Assembly: GCA_025210265.1 (NCBI GenBank)
Contig: JAOASD010000017.1
Span: 46,843-110,842, forward strand
Direction: 5' to 3'
Origin: Pelagimonas sp.
GTDB taxonomy: Bacteria; Pseudomonadota; Alphaproteobacteria; Rhodobacterales; Rhodobacteraceae
DNA length: 64,000 bases
Position numbers and translations under genes: made by a program. This document shows positions 51,248 to 60,915 of this stretch, piece by piece. The notes beneath the pieces are model-generated. The model worked only from the letters and a program-made list of their open reading frames with translations. It was not told where the DNA came from and made no database searches. The stretch's first letter is position 1. Every line of letters starts with the position of its first letter.

Positions 51248-51628
51248 TTATTTCACCCGGCTCCAGGTCTGTTTCTTACAGATCGGCCCAACGCAGCCCG
51301 ACACTTTCAGCGTGTTGCCGGACAGCGCCATTTTCGAGCTGTAGACCTTGCCGGTGGAGGGCTGCCAGATCTTGCCCTTACGGTATTTTCCGCCGCCTTC
51401 TGGCACCATGTCCCAGACCAGCCGCTTGCCTTTGGTGTCGGACGTATATTCACCGCTGGCATTGAAGGTGCGCGAAATCACACCGCAAACATTGCTGCCG
51501 CAGGTCGACATTTTCACATAGGCATATGAGCCGTCATCGACCTCGGTCTTCCAGGTTCCGACAACAGGATCGGCGGCGGCCATACTGGCCAGCAATGACA
51601 GGCCCATCGCGGCGATCATGGTTTTCAT
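51248..51628 (-). CDS. DUF2147 secreted protein
   Basis: The 126-residue protein has a signal peptide (MKTMIAAMGLSLLASMAAA) and then the DUF2147 beta-barrel pattern (DPVVGTWKTEVDDGSYAYVK, KGKIWQPSTGKVY, C-terminal GPICKKQTWSRVK) with four Cys. It is predicted periplasmic. Function unknown. It is on the opposite strand within the his cluster. Confidence 0.88.
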   Translation of the reverse strand: MKTMIAAMGLSLLASMAAADPVVGTWKTEVDDGSYAYVKMSTCGSNVCGVISRTFNASGEYTSDTKGKRLVWDMVPEGGGKYRKGKIWQPSTGKVYSSKMALSGNTLKVSGCVGPICKKQTWSRVK

Positions 51629-51775
51629 TGTTCAGTCCTCCCTTTTTCCAAGGACAGAGTGACGCAGCCCCCCCTGTGCAATCAAGACTGACGTAGGGGC
51701 CGCGACCCTGGCGCAGCTTGCAAATGCCGTGACGTCAGACTAAGGGGCCATCAGGCATTGGAAGGCGAGAAAACG

Positions 51776-52498
51776 ATGATCCTGTACCCGGCGATTGATC
51801 TTAAGGATGGCAAGGCCGTGCGCCTGCTGCGTGGCGACATGGACAAGGCGACCGTGTTCAACGACGATCCGGCGGCGCAGGCGCTGGACTTTGTCAAAGC
51901 TGGCTGTGAATGGCTGCATCTGGTGGACCTGAACGGGGCCTTTGCTGGCGAACCGGTGAATGGCGCGGCGGTCGAGGCGATCCTGTCCCAGACCAAAACC
52001 CCGGCCCAGCTGGGCGGCGGCATTCGCGACATGGCGACCATCGAAATGTGGATTGAGCGCGGTCTGGCCCGTGTGATCCTGGGCACGGTTGCTGTGGAAA
52101 ACCCCGATCTGGTGCGCGAGGCGGCCAAGGCGTTCCCCGGCAAGGTTGCTGTGGGCATTGATGCCAAGGATGGCAAAGTCGCCACCAAAGGCTGGGCCGA
52201 AGTGACCGATGTGGATGCCACAGACCTGGCCAAAAGTTTCGAGGATGCGGGCGTTTGCGCCATCATCTACACCGATATCAACCGCGATGGCGCGATGCAG
52301 GGGCCCAATGTCGAGTCCACCGCCGCACTGGCCAATGCGGTGAGCATTCCGGTGATTGCCTCGGGCGGGGTGTCTTCGCTGACGGATCTGCAGGCGCTGC
52401 GCGACAGCGGGGCGGCGCTGAATGGCGCGATCTCGGGGCGGGCACTGTATGATGGGGCCATCGACCTGAAAGAGGCGCTGGACCTGCTCAAAGGCTGA
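51776..52498 (+). CDS. hisA: phosphoribosylformimino-AICAR-phosphate isomerase
   Basis: The 240-residue TIM barrel begins [20 protein letters not shown] with catalytic Asp8 and has the second Asp in [12 protein letters not shown]. It isomerises ProFAR in histidine synthesis. It is 280 nt from hisH, across the reversed DUF2147 gene. Confidence 0.96.
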   Translation: MILYPAIDLKDGKAVRLLRGDMDKATVFNDDPAAQALDFVKAGCEWLHLVDLNGAFAGEPVNGAAVEAILSQTKTPAQLGGGIRDMATIEMWIERGLARVILGTVAVENPDLVREAAKAFPGKVAVGIDAKDGKVATKGWAEVTDVDATDLAKSFEDAGVCAIIYTDINRDGAMQGPNVESTAALANAVSIPVIASGGVSSLTDLQALRDSGAALNGAISGRALYDGAIDLKEALDLLKG

Positions 52499-52631
52499 AC
52501 GCCAGGGTCGGTCGGGCACCCTATGCGGTGCCCAGCCCTCAGCGCATCGCAAATGGCTAAATTTGGCCGTATTCTTGTGAAATATTCCCCTTCGGCCCGT
52601 ATTCGGGCACGTGTACTGAAGGGGGGCAATC

Positions 52632-53999
52632 ATGCCGATCGGACAGGCGGGTTCCATCACGACAAATTCTCCCGGAGAGAATACGCCGATCACGGTCACG
52701 TTTGATCAGCCTCTGGACAATCCCATCATCGCGCTGACCGCCACCAATAATGGCGGCAACCAGTTTGTGCTACGCGTGATTGATGTGACCGACACGTCTT
52801 TCACCTTTATCATCGAAGAATGGGAATACCACGACGGCCCTCACCCTGCGGTTGAGACGATCAACTGGCTGGCGGTGGAGGAAGGCGTGCACACCCTGCC
52901 CGATGGCCGCATCATTGAGGCCGGCACCAGTTCGGTTGACAGCTCCGGCAGCTCGGCCAGCTTGAGCGGCGGGTTCACCAATCCGCCCGTGGTCCTGACC
53001 TCGGTCATGTCCGAAAATGACACCACCACGGTCGACAGTGACCCGCTGAACATCACCGCCAGCGGCTTTGACCTGACCCTGCAAGAAGAAGAGCTGGAGG
53101 ACAACGATCACGCCGCCGAAACCGTAGGCTGGATCGCGATCCAGGCGGGCGGCACAGCGGGATCCGGCACGGCGCAAAGCGTGGGCGGTGTGGACGAAAA
53201 CACCGACACGATCGCTCTGGGGGACACGTTCAACAACGCGGTTGTGCTGGCCGAAACCCAGACGATCAATGGCAGCGACACCGCGACGGTGGTGATTGAT
53301 GGCCAAAGCAACAGCTCGGTCGGGCTGTTCATCGAAGAAGAGGCCTCGCAGGATACAGAGCTGAACCACATCAATGAAACCGTAGGTGTGGTCGCGTTTG
53401 AGGACGGGCTGATCCCCTGTTTCACCGCAGGCACGCGCATCACCACCCAGCGCGGCGAAATGGATGTCAGCGCGCTGCGGGCGGGCGATCTGGTGTTCAC
53501 CCGCGATGCTGGCTTTCAACCGATCCGCTGGATCTGCAACAGCACCATGTCAACGGAGCGCCTGCTGCGCGAGCCTGACCTTGCCCCGATCACGGTTAAG
53601 AAAGACGCGTTTGGCCCGGGCCTGCCCATGCAGGATATGCAGGTCTCACCCCAGCACCGGTTCCTGTTGCGCGGCTGGCAGGTCCAACTGCAATACGCCA
53701 CCTCCGAGGTGCTGGTGCCCGCGCGCGGCCTGCTGGACGGACGCCGCGCCTGCGCCGTCGCGCCCGCGGACCCTGTGACCTATATCCACCTGCTGCTGGA
53801 TGATCACCAGATCCTCTATGCCAATGGCACCCCGACAGAGAGCCTTCATGCCGGGCAATTCGCCAAATCCGGGATTGATCCGCAGGCGCGTGCAGAACTG
53901 CTGCGGATCTTTCCCGATCTGCGCTGTTTTGAACGCAATTTCGGCCCTATGGCGCGCCAGACACTGTCGGTTCTGGAAACCCGCGGCCTCGTGGCCTGA
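52632..53999 (+). CDS. Hint-domain protein with H-type-lectin-like repeats
   Basis: Residues 1-255 contain repeated lectin-like units with the pattern FxIEExxxxDxxHxxE...AxExG ([60 protein letters not shown]). From Cys263 ([15 protein letters not shown]) a Hint domain follows, related to inteins and hedgehog autoprocessing, though it lacks a clear cleavage partner C-terminus. Probably secreted or surface-associated. It sits between hisA and hisF. Confidence 0.85.
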   Translation: MPIGQAGSITTNSPGENTPITVTFDQPLDNPIIALTATNNGGNQFVLRVIDVTDTSFTFIIEEWEYHDGPHPAVETINWLAVEEGVHTLPDGRIIEAGTSSVDSSGSSASLSGGFTNPPVVLTSVMSENDTTTVDSDPLNITASGFDLTLQEEELEDNDHAAETVGWIAIQAGGTAGSGTAQSVGGVDENTDTIALGDTFNNAVVLAETQTINGSDTATVVIDGQSNSSVGLFIEEEASQDTELNHINETVGVVAFEDGLIPCFTAGTRITTQRGEMDVSALRAGDLVFTRDAGFQPIRWICNSTMSTERLLREPDLAPITVKKDAFGPGLPMQDMQVSPQHRFLLRGWQVQLQYATSEVLVPARGLLDGRRACAVAPADPVTYIHLLLDDHQILYANGTPTESLHAGQFAKSGIDPQARAELLRIFPDLRCFERNFGPMARQTLSVLETRGLVA

Positions 54000-54061
54000 G
54001 CGGCTGGCCTTGTCCCCAAAACCCGGCTATTGAGAGCGCGCATCAACGACAGGTCGCGCCC

Positions 54062-54820
54062 ATGCTGAAAACCCGCATCATCCCCTGCCTCGACGTGGCC
54101 GATGGCCGTGTGGTCAAAGGCGTGAATTTTGTCGATCTGGTCGATGCTGGCGATCCTGTGGATGCCGCCCGCGCCTATGACGCCGCCGGGGCCGACGAAA
54201 TCTGTTTTCTCGACATTCATGCCACGCATGAAAATCGCGGCACCATGTTTGACGTTGTGACCCGCACCGCCGAACAATGCTTTATCCCGCTGACTGTTGG
54301 TGGCGGTGTGCGGACCAGTCAGGATGTGCGCAACCTGCTGCTGGCCGGCGCGGACAAGGTCAGCTTCAACTCTGCTGCCGTGGCCAACCCGGATGTGGTG
54401 GCCGAGGCCGCCGACCAGTTCGGCAGCCAATGCATCGTCTGCGCGATCGACGCCAAAACCGTGGAACCCGGCCGGTGGGAGCTGTTCACCCATGGCGGGC
54501 GCAAACCGACCGGCATCGACGCGGTGGAATTTGCCACGATGATTGCGGAAAAAGGCGCAGGGGAAATCCTGCTGACCTCGATGGATCGTGACGGGACCAA
54601 GGCGGGCTTTAACCTACCCCTGACCCGCGCCATCGCCGATGCCGTGAACATCCCGGTGATCGCCTCGGGCGGTGTGGGCGAGCTGGATCACCTGGTCGAA
54701 GGTGTGACCGAAGGCCATGCCAGCGCGGTTCTGGCCGCGTCGATTTTTCACTTTGGCACCTATACAATCGCCGAGGCCAAGGCCCATATGGCCGCCGCCG
54801 GCATCCCCGTGAGGCTGTGA
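54062..54820 (+). CDS. hisF: imidazole glycerol phosphate synthase, cyclase subunit
   Basis: The 252-residue TIM barrel begins [20 protein letters not shown] (Asp11) and has the phosphate-binding loops [12 protein letters not shown] and [11 protein letters not shown]. It forms the synthase with HisH. The stop is 1 nt from hisE. Confidence 0.97.
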   Translation: MLKTRIIPCLDVADGRVVKGVNFVDLVDAGDPVDAARAYDAAGADEICFLDIHATHENRGTMFDVVTRTAEQCFIPLTVGGGVRTSQDVRNLLLAGADKVSFNSAAVANPDVVAEAADQFGSQCIVCAIDAKTVEPGRWELFTHGGRKPTGIDAVEFATMIAEKGAGEILLTSMDRDGTKAGFNLPLTRAIADAVNIPVIASGGVGELDHLVEGVTEGHASAVLAASIFHFGTYTIAEAKAHMAAAGIPVRL

Positions 54821-54821
54821 C

Positions 54822-55133
54822 ATGATCCTGGAAGAGCTGGAAAAAACCATCCTGGCGCGCAAAGGCGCGGATCCTGACAGCAGCTGGACCGCCAAACTGT
54901 TGGCCAAAGGCCCGGAGAAATGCGCCGAGAAATTCGGCGAAGAGGCGATCGAAGCGATCATCGCCGCCGCCAAAAATGACCGCGAAAACCTGACCTATGA
55001 GGCGGCGGATGTGCTGTATCACATGCTGGTCATGCTGGCCGCGCGCGATGTCCCGCTGCAGGATGTGCTGAGCGAACTGGCGCGGCGTCAGGGCCTGTCG
55101 GGCATCGCCGAAAAGGCCGCGCGTCAACCGTAA
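54822..55133 (+). CDS. hisE: phosphoribosyl-ATP pyrophosphatase
   Basis: The 103-residue MazG-like helical enzyme has KCAEKFGEEAIEAIIAA and the ADVLYHMLVMLAARD metal-binding helices. It hydrolyses PR-ATP in the second step of histidine synthesis. It directly follows hisF, so they are cotranscribed. Confidence 0.96.
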   Translation: MILEELEKTILARKGADPDSSWTAKLLAKGPEKCAEKFGEEAIEAIIAAAKNDRENLTYEAADVLYHMLVMLAARDVPLQDVLSELARRQGLSGIAEKAARQP

Positions 55134-55135
55134 GC

Positions 55136-55184
55136 GGTGGGTTGAAAACCCACCCTACCCGCGATGGTGGGCGGCACACCCACC
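55136..55184. terminator. two consecutive hairpins after hisE
   Basis: GGTGGGTT-GAA-AACCCACC (55136-55154) and GGTGGG-N7-CCCACC (55166-55184) form two stems between convergent hisE and the CoA-binding gene. No clear U-run, so termination may work in both directions by structure. Confidence 0.5.
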
Positions 55185-55186
55185 CC

Positions 55187-55654
55187 CTACAGTTTCGACG
55201 AAATCACACCGGTGTTGAACCCGCCCATGCGCAGCTCGCCATACAGGCGCTGATACTCGATCTTGGGGCAGCGGTTCTGGATCACATCCACGCCGTGCGC
55301 CTCGGCTTTGGCGGCGGCCTCGGCATGTTCCACCCCGATCTGCATCCAGACCGTGCGCAGCTTTGGCAGCGCCTCCAGCGCGGCATCCACAATGGGCGGC
55401 ACATGTTCCGGGCGGCGGAAAATGTCGATCATATCTGTGCTGGCCGGGCAATCTGCCACGCTGGCGCGCACCTCTTGTCCAAACAGCATTTTGCCCGCAT
55501 GGCCGGGATTGACCGGATAGACGGTATAGCCCTTCAGCGACAGGTAGCGCGCCACATAATAGCTGGGCCGCACCGGGTTCATCGACACGCCGATCACCGC
55601 GATTTCACGTGTGCGGCTCAACACTGATTTCAGGAAGTCATCTGAATAGGTCAT
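55187..55654 (-). CDS. CoA-binding domain protein (YccU-like)
   Basis: The 155-residue protein has a Rossmann-type CoA-binding fold (EIAVIGVSMNPVRPSYYVAR, YPVNPGHAGKMLFG, VWMQIGVEHAEAAAKAEAHG). Proteins like this bind CoA and are related to succinyl-CoA synthetase alpha. Physiological role unknown. Confidence 0.9.
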   Translation of the reverse strand: MTYSDDFLKSVLSRTREIAVIGVSMNPVRPSYYVARYLSLKGYTVYPVNPGHAGKMLFGQEVRASVADCPASTDMIDIFRRPEHVPPIVDAALEALPKLRTVWMQIGVEHAEAAAKAEAHGVDVIQNRCPKIEYQRLYGELRMGGFNTGVISSKL

Positions 55655-55797
55655 ACCGCGATCCTATCGCCGGTGACGCAAAAGAAAAGGCGCCCGGACA
55701 CAATGTGCCGGGCGCAGTCACGGAACGAGGGACAGTGAGAGATTGCAGGGGTTCCGACCCTGCGATCTGAGTATGATATAGGCGCAAAAGCCACAGC

Positions 55798-56838
55798 TTA
55801 AAGGTTTGTAAACAATTTGTGAGATTTTTCTTGACCGAGCATCTCGCAGCGTTCGCCCTGCGCCTGATCACGTGCGTGACGCAGCAAAAAGAACTTTGCA
55901 AGCCCGCTCCAGCTCCCGACCGAGGGGGCCTCTGGATCGGTGGGAAAGCGCGCGCTCCACCCTGCAGGCAGGGACAAGCCGCAGCCTTCCAGCTTTTCCA
56001 GCATCCAGACCAGCGGAATATTGGACAGGCCCCGCGCAGCGTTAAACCCGCCCAGCTGCCCGCCCACATCCCCGTGGGTGCCGGGAAACCAGACCTGTTC
56101 GACACGCCCCGACCAGTCATCCGGGCAGGTCCACAGCACCGGCTCAAAGGCCAGCCGCGTTTCATCCCGCGCCAGCGCGTGAAACCCGTGGCGCACGGAT
56201 TTTCCCAGCTCCGCATTGTGAAATTCATGCTGCGCCTCGGTCAGCCGCCACAAAAGCGGCAGGCGCAACCCCAGTGCCTTGACCGTATCCCAGACGCCCA
56301 CGACCTCGATCGGGGCCTCTGCGTGGCAATGATGGGCGGCAAAATTGCGTGATGCCTGCCCGTCCGGGTCATATTGATACAGGCGATACACCGTACGTAT
56401 ATTGCGCACCGTGGCGCAATCGGCCCGCAACAACCCAACCCGGTCGATCACCCCCGCCAAAGAGCGCACCGCATAGGCCCCGCGCGAATAGCCCAGCAGG
56501 AAAATCCGGTCCCCCGCGCGGTAGCGCGAGGCCAGATAGCCATAGGCGCGCCGGATCTGGCGGTTGATGCCCCGGCCCGTCAGCACATCGCTGGAGGACC
56601 GCCAATCAGACCATTGCACCCCCGCCTCGTAAAACAGAGAGGCATGGCCATGTTCGCGCAGCAAACGATAGGTCAGCCCAGCATTGGTTTCCTCGCCCGG
56701 CTCAAGCGAAGACAGGGTGCCATCCAGGATGATCACATGATCCACCGGCCCGCGCCGAGGCACATAAGCCGAATGCCCCGACGAAAAGCGCCGCCGGAAC
56801 CATCCCAGAACCATATCACTCAGCTGCGATTGTGCCAT
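55798..56838 (-). CDS. DUF2235 hydrolase
   Basis: The 346-residue alpha/beta hydrolase has the nucleophile elbow GYSRG (Ser118), an HVIILDGTLSSLEPGEETNA N-terminal segment with an Asp, and GTHGDVGG near the C-terminus. DUF2235 includes type VI Tle1 phospholipase effectors, but also chromosomal lipases without secretion genes, as here. It overlaps the CoxL-like gene by 23 nt. Confidence 0.85.
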   Translation of the reverse strand: MAQSQLSDMVLGWFRRRFSSGHSAYVPRRGPVDHVIILDGTLSSLEPGEETNAGLTYRLLREHGHASLFYEAGVQWSDWRSSSDVLTGRGINRQIRRAYGYLASRYRAGDRIFLLGYSRGAYAVRSLAGVIDRVGLLRADCATVRNIRTVYRLYQYDPDGQASRNFAAHHCHAEAPIEVVGVWDTVKALGLRLPLLWRLTEAQHEFHNAELGKSVRHGFHALARDETRLAFEPVLWTCPDDWSGRVEQVWFPGTHGDVGGQLGGFNAARGLSNIPLVWMLEKLEGCGLSLPAGWSARFPTDPEAPSVGSWSGLAKFFLLRHARDQAQGERCEMLGQEKSHKLFTNL

Positions 56839-59107
56839 TCTCCATCATCTGCCACACCCGTTGCGGGGTGAACGGCATATCCACTTGTTTGACGCCACGC
56901 GCCCACAGCGCGTCTTGTACGGCATTGGCCACCGCGGCCAATGCGCCGACGGTTCCGGCCTCGCCACAGCCTTTCATGCCCATCGGGTTCGAGGGCGACG
57001 GCACGGGGCGGGTCGAAAAACCGATCTCAGGTATCATATCAGCACGGGGCATCGCATAATCCATGAACGATGCCGTGAGCAGCTGGCCATCCGCGTCGAA
57101 CACAACCTGTTCACACAGCGCCTGACCAATGCCCTGAGCCACACCGCCATGCACCTGCCCTTCGGCCAGCATGGGATTGATCAGATTGCCAAAATCATCC
57201 ACCACAGTGTAATTTTCCAGCTGTGTCTGGCCGGTTTCCGTGTCGATCACGACCTCGGCAATATGGCAGCCATTGGGGTAAGAGCGCGCAGGCAGCTTTT
57301 CCCGCGCACTCCAGGTCAGCAAATCCTCGCGCCCCTTTGTCCGGGCCAGTTCCGCCGCCTCCAGCAAACTAGGCGTCAGGTTCGACCCATCGGCGCGGAA
57401 CCGTTCATCGTCAAACTGCACCTGATCCGGGGCAACGCCCATTTCATCGGCAAGAAAGGCGGCAAAGCCCGCAATCATCTGTTCCACCGCTTTCAGCGTC
57501 ACATTTGCCTGCACCGTGACCGAGCGCGAACCGCCCGTGCCGCCGCCCTGTTTGATGCGGTCAGAATCCCCCTGAACGACGGTGATCTTGTCCATCGGAA
57601 TACCGGTCTGATCCGCAAGGAACCGGGCGAACACGGTTTCATGCCCCTGACCATTGGATTGTGTCCCGACAAAAATCAGCGCGCCGCCCTCCTGCGTGAA
57701 TGCGATCTCTACAGATTCACTAGGGTCGCCCAGAATACTTTCGATATAGTAACAGATCCCCAGACCACGCAGTTTCCCATTCTTTTCAGAGCCTTGACGC
57801 CGTACATCAAAGCCCGGCAGATCCGCCTGCACCGCCGCGCGCGCCAAAAGCCCGTGAAAATCGCCGCTATCATAGGTTTCGCCAGACACGGTCTGATAGG
57901 GGAAACCCGCCACAAAATTGCGCCGGCGCAGCTCTAGCGGATCGACCCCCAGATCACGGGCCGCACGGTCCATCAGACGTTCCAGCACATAGATCGCTTC
58001 GGGGCGGCCAGCCCCCCGATAGGCATCGACCTGCGTGGTGTTGGTCAGGATGCCTTCGCAGCGCAAATAGGCGGTGGGAATGTCATACACCCCGGTCAGA
58101 ACCCGCGCGAACAGGTTGGACTGGATGGGCTGGCCGAATTGCGAACAATACGCCCCCAGGTTGCAGATGTTATGCACACGATAGCCGGTAATCTTCAGAT
58201 CCGCGTCAAAGCCCATTTCGACCATGCTGACCAGATCACGGCCTGCATTGTCGCTGAGCATGGCCTCGCTGCGATCCGCCATCCAGCGCACCGGACGATC
58301 CAGCAGACGCGCGGCCAGCGGGATGGTGAAATATTCCGGGTAGGCCATGCCCTTCATACCAAATCCGCCACCGACATCGGGATTGGTGACGCGGATCTGA
58401 TCTTTGGGCATCTGATACATCGCGGCCAACTGGTCCTGCATCACCCAGACCCCCTGCCCACCAAAACACAGATGCATCCGCCCATCCTGCCATTCGGCCC
58501 AGGCTCCGCGCGGCTCCATACTGTTGACGATGATCCGGTTGTCCCCGACCTCCAGCCGCACCACATGGGCAGCAGACTCCAGCGCCTGCTGCGTCGCGGC
58601 CTCATCCCCCAGACCAAAGTCAAAGGCGCGATTGTCCGGCAGGCTGTCATGCAGCACCGGCCCCGAGGCCACCAGATCCATATGCGCAGGCAGATCCTCG
58701 TAATCCAGCTCGATCAGCTCCGCCGCGTCGCGCGCAGCGTTCAGATCCTCGGCTACGATCAACGCAATCGGTTCACCGACAAAACGGATCTTGCCCTCGG
58801 CCAGCAAAGGCCGACGCGGTGCCACCCCTTTGCTGCCATCGCGATTGGGCACGGTGGCCGCAAACATATCCCCGGTCAGCCCTGCGGCGGCCACATCCTC
58901 GGCAGTCAACACCAGATGCACACCGGGCGCCTCGCGGGCCGCAGTCACATCCAACGCAGTGATCTGCGCATGGGCCACCTGCGCGCGCAGGAAATACCCG
59001 TGCAGCGCCTCGGCCGGGGCCGTGTCATCCACATAGCCTCCCCGCCCGGTCAAAAAGCGGATGTCTTCACTCCGCGGGGTCGATTGGCTCTGGCCGAATT
59101 TTTCCAT
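56816..59107 (-). CDS. CoxL-like molybdenum hydroxylase large subunit
   Basis: The 763-residue protein is a xanthine dehydrogenase/CO dehydrogenase family molybdopterin subunit: MEKFGQSQSTPRSEDIRFLT start, GGGFGMKGMAYPEY, active-loop AYRGAGRPEAIY (form II type rather than the CO-oxidising AYXCSFR), GGGTGGSRS and catalytic Glu in GCGEAGTVGA. It probably hydroxylates an aldehyde or aromatic heterocycle. No small or medium subunit is in the window. It overlaps the DUF2235 gene. Confidence 0.9.
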   Translation of the reverse strand: MEKFGQSQSTPRSEDIRFLTGRGGYVDDTAPAEALHGYFLRAQVAHAQITALDVTAAREAPGVHLVLTAEDVAAAGLTGDMFAATVPNRDGSKGVAPRRPLLAEGKIRFVGEPIALIVAEDLNAARDAAELIELDYEDLPAHMDLVASGPVLHDSLPDNRAFDFGLGDEAATQQALESAAHVVRLEVGDNRIIVNSMEPRGAWAEWQDGRMHLCFGGQGVWVMQDQLAAMYQMPKDQIRVTNPDVGGGFGMKGMAYPEYFTIPLAARLLDRPVRWMADRSEAMLSDNAGRDLVSMVEMGFDADLKITGYRVHNICNLGAYCSQFGQPIQSNLFARVLTGVYDIPTAYLRCEGILTNTTQVDAYRGAGRPEAIYVLERLMDRAARDLGVDPLELRRRNFVAGFPYQTVSGETYDSGDFHGLLARAAVQADLPGFDVRRQGSEKNGKLRGLGICYYIESILGDPSESVEIAFTQEGGALIFVGTQSNGQGHETVFARFLADQTGIPMDKITVVQGDSDRIKQGGGTGGSRSVTVQANVTLKAVEQMIAGFAAFLADEMGVAPDQVQFDDERFRADGSNLTPSLLEAAELARTKGREDLLTWSAREKLPARSYPNGCHIAEVVIDTETGQTQLENYTVVDDFGNLINPMLAEGQVHGGVAQGIGQALCEQVVFDADGQLLTASFMDYAMPRADMIPEIGFSTRPVPSPSNPMGMKGCGEAGTVGALAAVANAVQDALWARGVKQVDMPFTPQRVWQMMENGTIAAE

Positions 59108-59174
59108 GGCGCACGCTCCCTATGCCTCTGGCAGACACTAGTCCGACACCCTCGCCACCACAACAAGGCGCGTT

Positions 59175-60290
59175 TCAGATCCACGTGATCTGCGCAGATC
59201 CATAGCCATTAAACCCCGTCGCAATGGCCGTGGAATAGGCCCCCATGGCGGAGATCAGCAGATAATCCCCCTCGGCCAGATCGCTGGGCAAAGGCACAGG
59301 CCCCGGCACCTGATCCAGACTGTCACAGGTCGGACCAAACACCACCCAAGGCTGCAACGCCCCCTGGCGCAACTGCCCTGCACGATCAAACACCGAAACA
59401 CGGCCACCCGCCGGCATATCCCGCCACTCTGCCAGGCCGCCATACAGCCCATCATTCAGAAAAACGGCCCCCTCACCAACCCCCTTGACCCGCAGCGCCA
59501 ACGTCCCGGATTCCGCAACCATGGCGCGCCCCGGCTCGCAGACCAAACCCGGCGCATCTGTACCAAACCCATGGCGAAGCTCTGCGCCAATACGCTGAAA
59601 CACCGCCTCCAGATCCGGGCACCGCGCCCCGCGCTGCGCGGCAAACCCCCCGCCCACATTCAACCGATGCAAGCGCAGCCCGGCGCGCCCGGCAATCTGC
59701 GCACAGGCCGCAACATAGCGCGCCCAGGCCTCAGGATCGTGACATTGCGTCCCTGGATGAAACGTCATCGACGGGATGCCGCCACGCTGCGCAACCACCT
59801 GCAACAACTGCTGCGCCAAGGCCGGGTCCGCCCCAAACTTACCGCCAAAATCATACGCCGCGCCAGCAACAGGCAGCTTCAACCGCACCGCAATTTCAAC
59901 CCCCTGAATGTCGCCCAGCTTGTCCAGCTCGGACATCCGATCAACCGACCAGCTGACCACCCCATAGCGCCGCGCCTGCGCAATTTCCGCGATCGAACGC
60001 ACAGGGTTGTGGTAATGCAGCCGCGCCTCACGGCATTGCCCCCGAACCAACGCCATCTCGGCCACAGAGGCCACATCAAAGGCCCGCAACCCGGCCCGCA
60101 CCAAAACCCCAACCACATCCGGCAACGGGTTCGCCTTGACCGCATATGTTACCTCCCCCGGAAACCCCGCCTGAAACCGCTGCGCATCGCGCCGCAGCTG
60201 GGCCTCTGACAGAAACAAAACCGGATCATCAGGGCGATGGGTCATCACCCAATTCAACGGGTCTGCGGTGATCTGTTCCTGTAGGCTCAT
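59175..60290 (-). CDS. ornithine decarboxylase, PLP alanine-racemase fold
   Basis: The 371-residue enzyme has PLP-binding Lys52 in TYAVKANPLPDV, HPGTQC, a glycine-rich RLNVGGGFAAQ phosphate loop and the C-terminal CDSLD motif. It would make putrescine from ornithine, though lysine or diaminopimelate specificity cannot be excluded. The start at 60290 has AGGAG eight bases away. It is divergent from an Lrp-type gene. Confidence 0.9.
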   Translation of the reverse strand: MSLQEQITADPLNWVMTHRPDDPVLFLSEAQLRRDAQRFQAGFPGEVTYAVKANPLPDVVGVLVRAGLRAFDVASVAEMALVRGQCREARLHYHNPVRSIAEIAQARRYGVVSWSVDRMSELDKLGDIQGVEIAVRLKLPVAGAAYDFGGKFGADPALAQQLLQVVAQRGGIPSMTFHPGTQCHDPEAWARYVAACAQIAGRAGLRLHRLNVGGGFAAQRGARCPDLEAVFQRIGAELRHGFGTDAPGLVCEPGRAMVAESGTLALRVKGVGEGAVFLNDGLYGGLAEWRDMPAGGRVSVFDRAGQLRQGALQPWVVFGPTCDSLDQVPGPVPLPSDLAEGDYLLISAMGAYSTAIATGFNGYGSAQITWI

Positions 60291-60397
60291 ACGCGTGTCT
60301 CCTGCTCTGCCTGAACAAAATGCGCAGATAAACACTCGAAATCGCCTGTCATTTCGGGCAAAATGCACCATATGATCGACAATTCGCCGAAACAAAC

Positions 60398-60829
60398 ATG
60401 CAATTAGACGAAACAGACCGTGCTCTGCTGGCGCTTCTGGCAGAAAATGCCCGCCTGCCCGCCACCGATCTGGCCCGGCGCCTGAACATCGCGCGCAGCA
60501 CCGTGCAATCCCGGATCGACCGCCTGCAGGAAAAAGGCGCGATCCACGGCTTTACCCTGCGACGCGGCCCCGGCCTGCGCCCAGCCCTGCGCGCCACCGT
60601 GCTGATCAGCCTCGAACCCCGCGCCGCCCCCGCCGTCCTGTCCCGCCTAAAAGCCCTGCCCGCCGTCGAACAGGTCCACACCGTGTCGGGCCGGGTCGAC
60701 ATGATCGTCACTCTCTCAGCCGACACAACCGAAGAGCTGGACAAAACACTGGATCAGATCGGCGACGCCAAAGGCGTCAAAAGCTCAGAAAGCCTGATCC
60801 ACCTCACCACGAAAATCGACCGTGCCTAG
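60398..60829 (+). CDS. Lrp/AsnC family regulator
   Basis: The 143-residue protein has an N-terminal helix-turn-helix (DRALLALLAENARLPATDLA, LNIARSTVQSRIDRL) and a C-terminal RAM domain (VEQVHTVSGRVDMIVTLSAD). It binds amino acids and forms octamers. Divergence from ornithine decarboxylase, 107 nt away, suggests it controls that gene. Confidence 0.92.
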   Translation: MQLDETDRALLALLAENARLPATDLARRLNIARSTVQSRIDRLQEKGAIHGFTLRRGPGLRPALRATVLISLEPRAAPAVLSRLKALPAVEQVHTVSGRVDMIVTLSADTTEELDKTLDQIGDAKGVKSSESLIHLTTKIDRA

Positions 60830-60905
60830 GCTTCTTTGCTTTCAAAATACCCCTGGGGGTGAATTGGCCCGCAGGGTCAAGAGGGGGCAACGCCCCCTGC
60901 CCCCG
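60829..60905. repeat. intergenic REP-like element
   Basis: GGCTTCTTTGCTTTCAAAAT, then ACCCCTGGGGGT, followed by a GGGGGC-AAC-GCCCCC hairpin. It is the inverse of the element at 50492-50547. It lies between the convergent Lrp and YciB genes. Confidence 0.6.
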
Positions 60906-60915
60906 TGCCGCAGGC

